A stretch of DNA of 10,423 bases from Phycisphaerae bacterium (GTDB lineage Bacteria > Planctomycetota > Phycisphaerae > UBA1845). The translations under genes were made by a program, and so were the position numbers. The notes under the pieces were generated by a model. That model searched no databases. It was not told where the DNA came from and was given only the letters and a program-made list of their open reading frames with translations. Within the stretch, counting starts at the first letter, position 1, and the number at the start of each line of letters is the position of its first letter. Below, piece by piece: positions 7,424 to 10,423 of this stretch. The stretch is taken from assembly GCA_028277545.1 (NCBI GenBank), contig JANQGB010000433.1:1-10423 (forward strand), in the 5' to 3' direction.

Positions 7424-9538
7424 TCAGCCGCTGAACCGAGTCTGGAACTCGGCGAAGTCGCTCAAATCGACGTCGTCGTCACCATCGAAGTCGAGACACG
7501 TGCAGCAGGGAAGAATCAAACCACCTCCAGGTGCGGAGACGCATTCGGCGAAGAAGCCGAAGTCGTTCAGGTCCACGTCGCCGTCACCGTCGAAATCTCC
7601 GTCGAGCGGGCAGGTGTTTACTCGCCCCGGCGTGGGACCAGAGACACTGCTGGCTCGCCAGTTTGTCGGAACATTGCCGACGAGCGTCGGCACGATGCGC
7701 TCCAGCGATGGTCCCAAGCCGGCGGGCGCGATCGGCCACGGGGGACTGCTGGTATAAGGAACGTCCTCCACCAGGACGTAGGGGACGAAGTACTCGGGTG
7801 CCGGCTGAGGCGTGTCCGGTTTACGCAACTCCACGGATTCGCCAGTGTTCCTCAGCTTGCCGCTGTAGGGACCTACGAGAGGCTCGGAACCGTCCAGGCC
7901 GTAGGCAGCCAGGAAGTCCGCCAGCTTGATGGGCTCGGTGACCGGATCGAAGCTCACTACGATGAGATAGCCATGCGGCGGAATGATGGTATCCAGCGAG
8001 AAGGTGAAGCTCACGCCGCCGGTCAGTCTCCAGGCGTGGGTCTCGCTCGGGCCCGGGAAGAAGGTGAACAAGCCCACCGGCGAGTCTGTGACGTTGTGCA
8101 ACTCCACGTATTCGTGATCCACGTTGTCCACGCCGCCCGGCAGATCAGGAGGCCGATACATAATCTCATTAATCACGACCGGCCCCACCAGGGGGTAGGC
8201 GTTGGCTTCTTCTCTGGTTTGCTCGCTCATAGCATAGAGCGGCCCCGTGCCGTTGGGGAATCGCCCGAAGGAGACCCCGTTGGGGGCCGGGCCGAACTCG
8301 ACGAAATCGCGCCCACCGGTCATCACTCCCACCGCATCCGCTTCCGAAAGATAGACCTCGTCACCCCGGGACGAGTTCAGGCCGAAGCCGAACTCGCTCT
8401 CGCTAAACGCGACGTACCCGTGAGCGTCAACCACGGTCGGCTCAGGAATCTGAAACATGGTCAGATTCGCCAGGTCATCGCTGAGATACCACCCGCCTAT
8501 GTCGACCGGCGCGTCGGAAGCGTTGTGAATCTCGATCCAATCCTCGAACGGTGGATCGGTGTGGGTCAGGACTTCGTTGATCCGGACGTCGACCAGCGGG
8601 TAGTACGGCACAACGCTGCGCAGGGCGGCCAGGTCCTGTGACGAGGCGCCACCATCCCAGACGTTCGGCGAGCCGAAGGTACTTGAGCCGCCGTCGTTGT
8701 AGCTGGACAGGGGTGTGGTCGCCGTGCTGGGGTCCTCCTCCAGCTTGCATACCTCGTCACTGCCCACCCCGCCCGTGGGCTGGATTCCCTCTCCGGCGGG
8801 CCCGTAGATCGCTACGCCCGACAGGTCTCGGATGGTGAGTTGCCAGTTGTCGTTGTTGACCCAGAAGTTAGACGCCGTGATGTAGCTGCCGCTGGTGCCG
8901 TCCGCGGCCTTGACGTTGAGCCACCAGCGGCCGATCTCGGGAGCGTACTCATCGGCGTTGTTGGCCAGTTCTTCCGAGACGGTGATGATCGTCCCGCTGC
9001 GGAGGTCGGACCAGATTTCGTGGCTGGTGAGGTACAGGGTGAGATCCTCGAGGTGGTCGGAATCGCTCATGACCAGTTGCCAGCCACGCATGTCCAGGTG
9101 ATCGGCGATCACGACCAACTCGAACCAGTCGTCTCCGTTACCTAGTACGCGTCCCCAGAACGTGTCTGTGCCACCGCTCTCGAGGAACTGGGATCCGCTG
9201 ACGGCGTTGTATTCGTTGAGGATGATGACCGCGTTTACGGTCACGTCTGCTGAGTCTGAACAACTGGTGCCGGCCACAACAGTGACGCCAAGAGTCAGCG
9301 TCCCCGCCGGACCGGCGGTGTAGGTGATCTCCGGCGTTCCCGCGCCGCCCGTGATTATTCCACCGGCTATGTTCCAGTCGTAGGTGGCGCCCACGCCAGC
9401 ATCCGCGACGGAGGCCGCGTGGCCTGCAGAGCCGGCAGAGACCTCAGATTCAATGGTAATCGTGCAGTCCGGCTCGGCCTGGGCAGCAGCACCGAGGGCC
9501 CACAGCAGCGTCAGAACCGGTATCGACCTGTTCAGCAT
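7424..9538 (-). CDS. Secreted lamin-tail-domain protein with C-terminal dockerin
   Basis: 704 residues, ATG start, TGA stop. Residues 1-21 are a clear signal peptide (basic residue at 4, hydrophobic core, AQA before E22). A PKD/Ig-like domain follows (about 24-103), with the pattern A-T-Y-D-W-N and a closing C-S-D-S-A-D-V-T-V. Then come three LTD-like domains: 105-308 (ILNEYNAV, FWGRVLGNG, DMRGWQL), 314-446 (INEVLTH, DWIEIHNASD, GWYLSDD) and 452-640 (INEIMYRPP, EYVELHNVTD). The C-terminus (644-704) holds two calcium-loop motifs, D648 to D659 and D683 to D694, each with Asp at loop positions 1, 3, 5, 7, 9 and 12 and followed by Phe; this is a type I dockerin-like pair. The first LTD is closely related to residues 1594-1799 of the giant downstream protein. 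No catalytic domain is visible, so a structural or adhesive role outside the cell, with the dockerin as a docking tail, is the best inference. It starts 28 bp after the upstream gene ends and has a strong ribosome binding site, so the two probably share a transcript. Confidence 0.92.
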   Translation of the reverse strand: MLNRSIPVLTLLWALGAAAQAEPDCTITIESEVSAGSAGHAASVADAGVGATYDWNIAGGIITGGAGTPEITYTAGPAGTLTLGVTVVAGTSCSDSADVTVNAVIILNEYNAVSGSQFLESGGTDTFWGRVLGNGDDWFELVVIADHLDMRGWQLVMSDSDHLEDLTLYLTSHEIWSDLRSGTIITVSEELANNADEYAPEIGRWWLNVKAADGTSGSYITASNFWVNNDNWQLTIRDLSGVAIYGPAGEGIQPTGGVGSDEVCKLEEDPSTATTPLSSYNDGGSSTFGSPNVWDGGASSQDLAALRSVVPYYPLVDVRINEVLTHTDPPFEDWIEIHNASDAPVDIGGWYLSDDLANLTMFQIPEPTVVDAHGYVAFSESEFGFGLNSSRGDEVYLSEADAVGVMTGGRDFVEFGPAPNGVSFGRFPNGTGPLYAMSEQTREEANAYPLVGPVVINEIMYRPPDLPGGVDNVDHEYVELHNVTDSPVGLFTFFPGPSETHAWRLTGGVSFTFSLDTIIPPHGYLIVVSFDPVTEPIKLADFLAAYGLDGSEPLVGPYSGKLRNTGESVELRKPDTPQPAPEYFVPYVLVEDVPYTSSPPWPIAPAGLGPSLERIVPTLVGNVPTNWRASSVSGPTPGRVNTCPLDGDFDGDGDVDLNDFGFFAECVSAPGGGLILPCCTCLDFDGDDDVDLSDFAEFQTRFSG
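8615..9226 (-). repeat. LTD-like cassette, copy in the LTD-dockerin gene
   Basis: Encodes residues 105-308 of the 704-residue protein, directly after its PKD-like domain. It is the counterpart of the cassette at 1811-2428. Both copies end in the same signature, S-x-Y-N-D-G-x-S-S-T-F-G-x-P-N-V-W, then Q-D-x-A-A-L-R-S, showing that the whole unit was copied. Confidence 0.85.
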
Positions 9539-9547
9539 TCTTCCACT

Positions 9548-9554
9548 CCTCCTT
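9548..9554 (-). promoter_or_regulatory. Ribosome binding site of the 704-residue LTD-dockerin gene
   Basis: On the minus strand the sequence AAGGAGG lies nine bases before the ATG at 9536-9538. This is a near-perfect Shine-Dalgarno match, sits in the 28-bp gap after the upstream stop codon, and fixes the start chosen. It supports efficient translation from a shared transcript. Confidence 0.85.
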
Positions 9555-9566
9555 GCCTGGCGCGCC

Positions 9567-10423
9567 TCAGTCGCCCCACGGTTCGCGGCGCTGCCGGGCT
9601 AGGGACGCCCCGGCCAATAGCGCGAACAGCGACGCCAGAGGTAGCAGGCCTACGGCTCCGCAGGAGCTGCCACCACCCCCGCCGCCGCGCGGCACAGCGA
9701 CATCGTCGTCGCCGTCCGCCGGTGCCGCGGGATCGTCAGTATCCGGTAATCCTGCGCCCGGTTCCTGCTCTTCTCCAACTACCGAACAGCCGACGCCATC
9801 CACCGCGTTACCCGCGGGCGTGTTCGCGCACTCGTCGAAGCAATCGAGCACGCCGTCGCCGTCCTCGTCATCATCTGGAGAAAGCTGCAGACACGTACAT
9901 CCGTTGCTATCGACGTCCTCCGGCGACAGCGTTCCGGGGCAGCGATCAAGGCAGTTATTCACGCCGTCAGCATCGTCATCAAGCTGCTCGCACGCACAAC
10001 CATCAAGGTTGGCCTCCTGCCCCGGGGGCGTATTGGGACAGAGGTCGGAGCAGTTGTCGACACCGTCCTCGTCCTCATCCAACTGGCCGCAGGCGCAACC
10101 GTTCGCATCGGCCGTCTGGCCGGGGGGCGTTTCGGGGCACTGGTCCAGGCAGTTGTCAATGTCGTCTGCGTCGTCATCTAGTTGACTACAGGCGCAGCCC
10201 TGGTCGTCGACTGCCTCGGCTTGGGACGTGTCTGGGCACTGATCCAGGTCGTCGGCAACGCCGTCACCGTCTGCGTCCGGCGGTGGCTCGTCGTCGACGT
10301 CTATGCAGCCGGCGACCGGCGCGTACTGGCACGTGCCATCGCTGCAGGTATCGGTTGTACACGCGTCACCGTCATCGCATTCCGCGTTGGTGAGGCAGTC
10401 TGCGCAGGTGTCGCTGGCTTCAT
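9567..10423 (-). CDS. Partial Cys-rich, thrombospondin-type-3-like repeat protein with C-terminal sorting-like signal (5' end outside window)
   Basis: The frame is open from the right edge to a TGA at 9567-9569, so 284 residues are visible and the start lies beyond the window. An apparent start at 10082 is an internal TTG and not real, because the repeats continue upstream of it. First comes a Cys-rich module (CADCLTNAECDDGDACTTD, ending near 10305) like those in the giant gene of this locus. Next are five tandem repeats (9786-10277) of 30-36 residues with Asp-rich loops and paired Cys, for example DEDEDGVDNCSDLCPNTPPG, resembling thrombospondin type 3 / OmpA-associated calcium-binding repeats. 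An acidic Pro/Asp linker follows. The end is six Gly, Ser-Ser-Cys (Cys codon 9660-9662), about 20 hydrophobic residues (GAVGLLPLASLFALLAGASLA) and RQRREPWGD. This layout matches C-terminal protein-sorting tags of the MYXO-CTERM kind, suggesting export and surface attachment. It is the first gene of the likely operon in this window. Confidence 0.88.
   Translation of the reverse strand, partial: EASDTCADCLTNAECDDGDACTTDTCSDGTCQYAPVAGCIDVDDEPPPDADGDGVADDLDQCPDTSQAEAVDDQGCACSQLDDDADDIDNCLDQCPETPPGQTADANGCACGQLDEDEDGVDNCSDLCPNTPPGQEANLDGCACEQLDDDADGVNNCLDRCPGTLSPEDVDSNGCTCLQLSPDDDEDGDGVLDCFDECANTPAGNAVDGVGCSVVGEEQEPGAGLPDTDDPAAPADGDDDVAVPRGGGGGGSSCGAVGLLPLASLFALLAGASLARQRREPWGD
9786..10277 (-). 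repeat. Five tandem thrombospondin-type-3-like repeats (about 99-bp period)
   Basis: The translated units are 32, 33, 33, 36 and 30 residues long. The core reads L-D-x-D-x-D-x-x-x-N-C-x-D-x-C-P-x-T, followed by P-P-G and then D-x-x-G-C-x-C-x-Q. The repetition is visible in DNA too: a 'gcagtt' followed by GTC/ATC-rich Asp codons and a 'gcaggcgcaac'-like stretch recur about every 99 bp between roughly 9950 and 10200. The Asp-rich loops suggest calcium binding, known for this repeat family; the extra Cys pair suggests disulfides. Confidence 0.85.

Noticed and set aside
7421..8641. 406-codon plus-strand open frame
   Set aside because: Antisense to the LTD-dockerin gene, with no recognisable domain, and explained by the same codon-use effect.
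9567..10082. TTG at 10080-10082 as start of the repeat gene
   Set aside because: The same frame continues upstream without a stop to the window edge, with further repeats and a Cys-rich module, so the TTG is an internal Leu codon.
9419..10393. 324-codon plus-strand open frame, very Arg/Pro/His-rich
   Set aside because: Antisense to the type-3 repeats and the start of the 704-residue gene; its composition is typical of a shadow frame.

Overview
The window looks like chromosomal DNA of a Planctomycetota bacterium, most likely of the Phycisphaerae type. This is inferred from protein style, not from a marker gene. The signs are GC-rich coding, very large secreted mosaic proteins, Cys-rich 'CDDGxFCNGxExC' modules, lamin-tail (LTD) plus CotH-kinase architecture, dockerin-like 'DFDGDGDVDLxDF' tails and 'GAGDFSxFxPCY' motifs. 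No RNA gene, mobile element or CRISPR array was seen.

Layout: bases 1-206 hold what is probably the last 68 codons of a plus-strand gene of unknown function. It converges, across 44 bp, on three minus-strand genes that fill the rest. In transcription order (right to left) these are: (1) 9567->10423, the C-terminal 284 residues of a Cys-rich, thrombospondin-type-3-like repeat protein ending in a Gly6-Ser-Ser-Cys / hydrophobic / Arg tail that looks like a sorting signal; (2) 7424-9538, a 704-residue secreted protein with a PKD-like domain, three LTD-like domains and a canonical two-loop dockerin; (3) 251-7207, a 2318-residue secreted mosaic built of eight Cys-rich modules, LTD, PA14-like inside a jelly-roll-like domain, chitobiase-C-like, CotH kinase, chitobiase-C-like, two more LTDs, cohesin-like, Cys-rich, degenerate dockerin-like and a second cohesin-like domain.

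Genes 1 and 2 are 28 bp apart with a strong Shine-Dalgarno site in the gap, so they are probably co-transcribed. Gene 3 follows after 216 bp and could have its own promoter, although none is convincing. Genes 2 and 3 share a closely related domain of about 205 residues, and genes 1 and 3 share the Cys-rich module, so the three belong together by content as well as position.

The working idea (inference) is a surface or extracellular assembly. It would contain a membrane-sorted calcium-binding repeat protein, a dockerin-bearing LTD protein, and a giant scaffold carrying cohesin-like domains and a CotH-type secreted protein kinase. CotH-LTD proteins are common in this phylum; the combination with cohesin-like and dockerin-like parts in one locus is the part worth testing.
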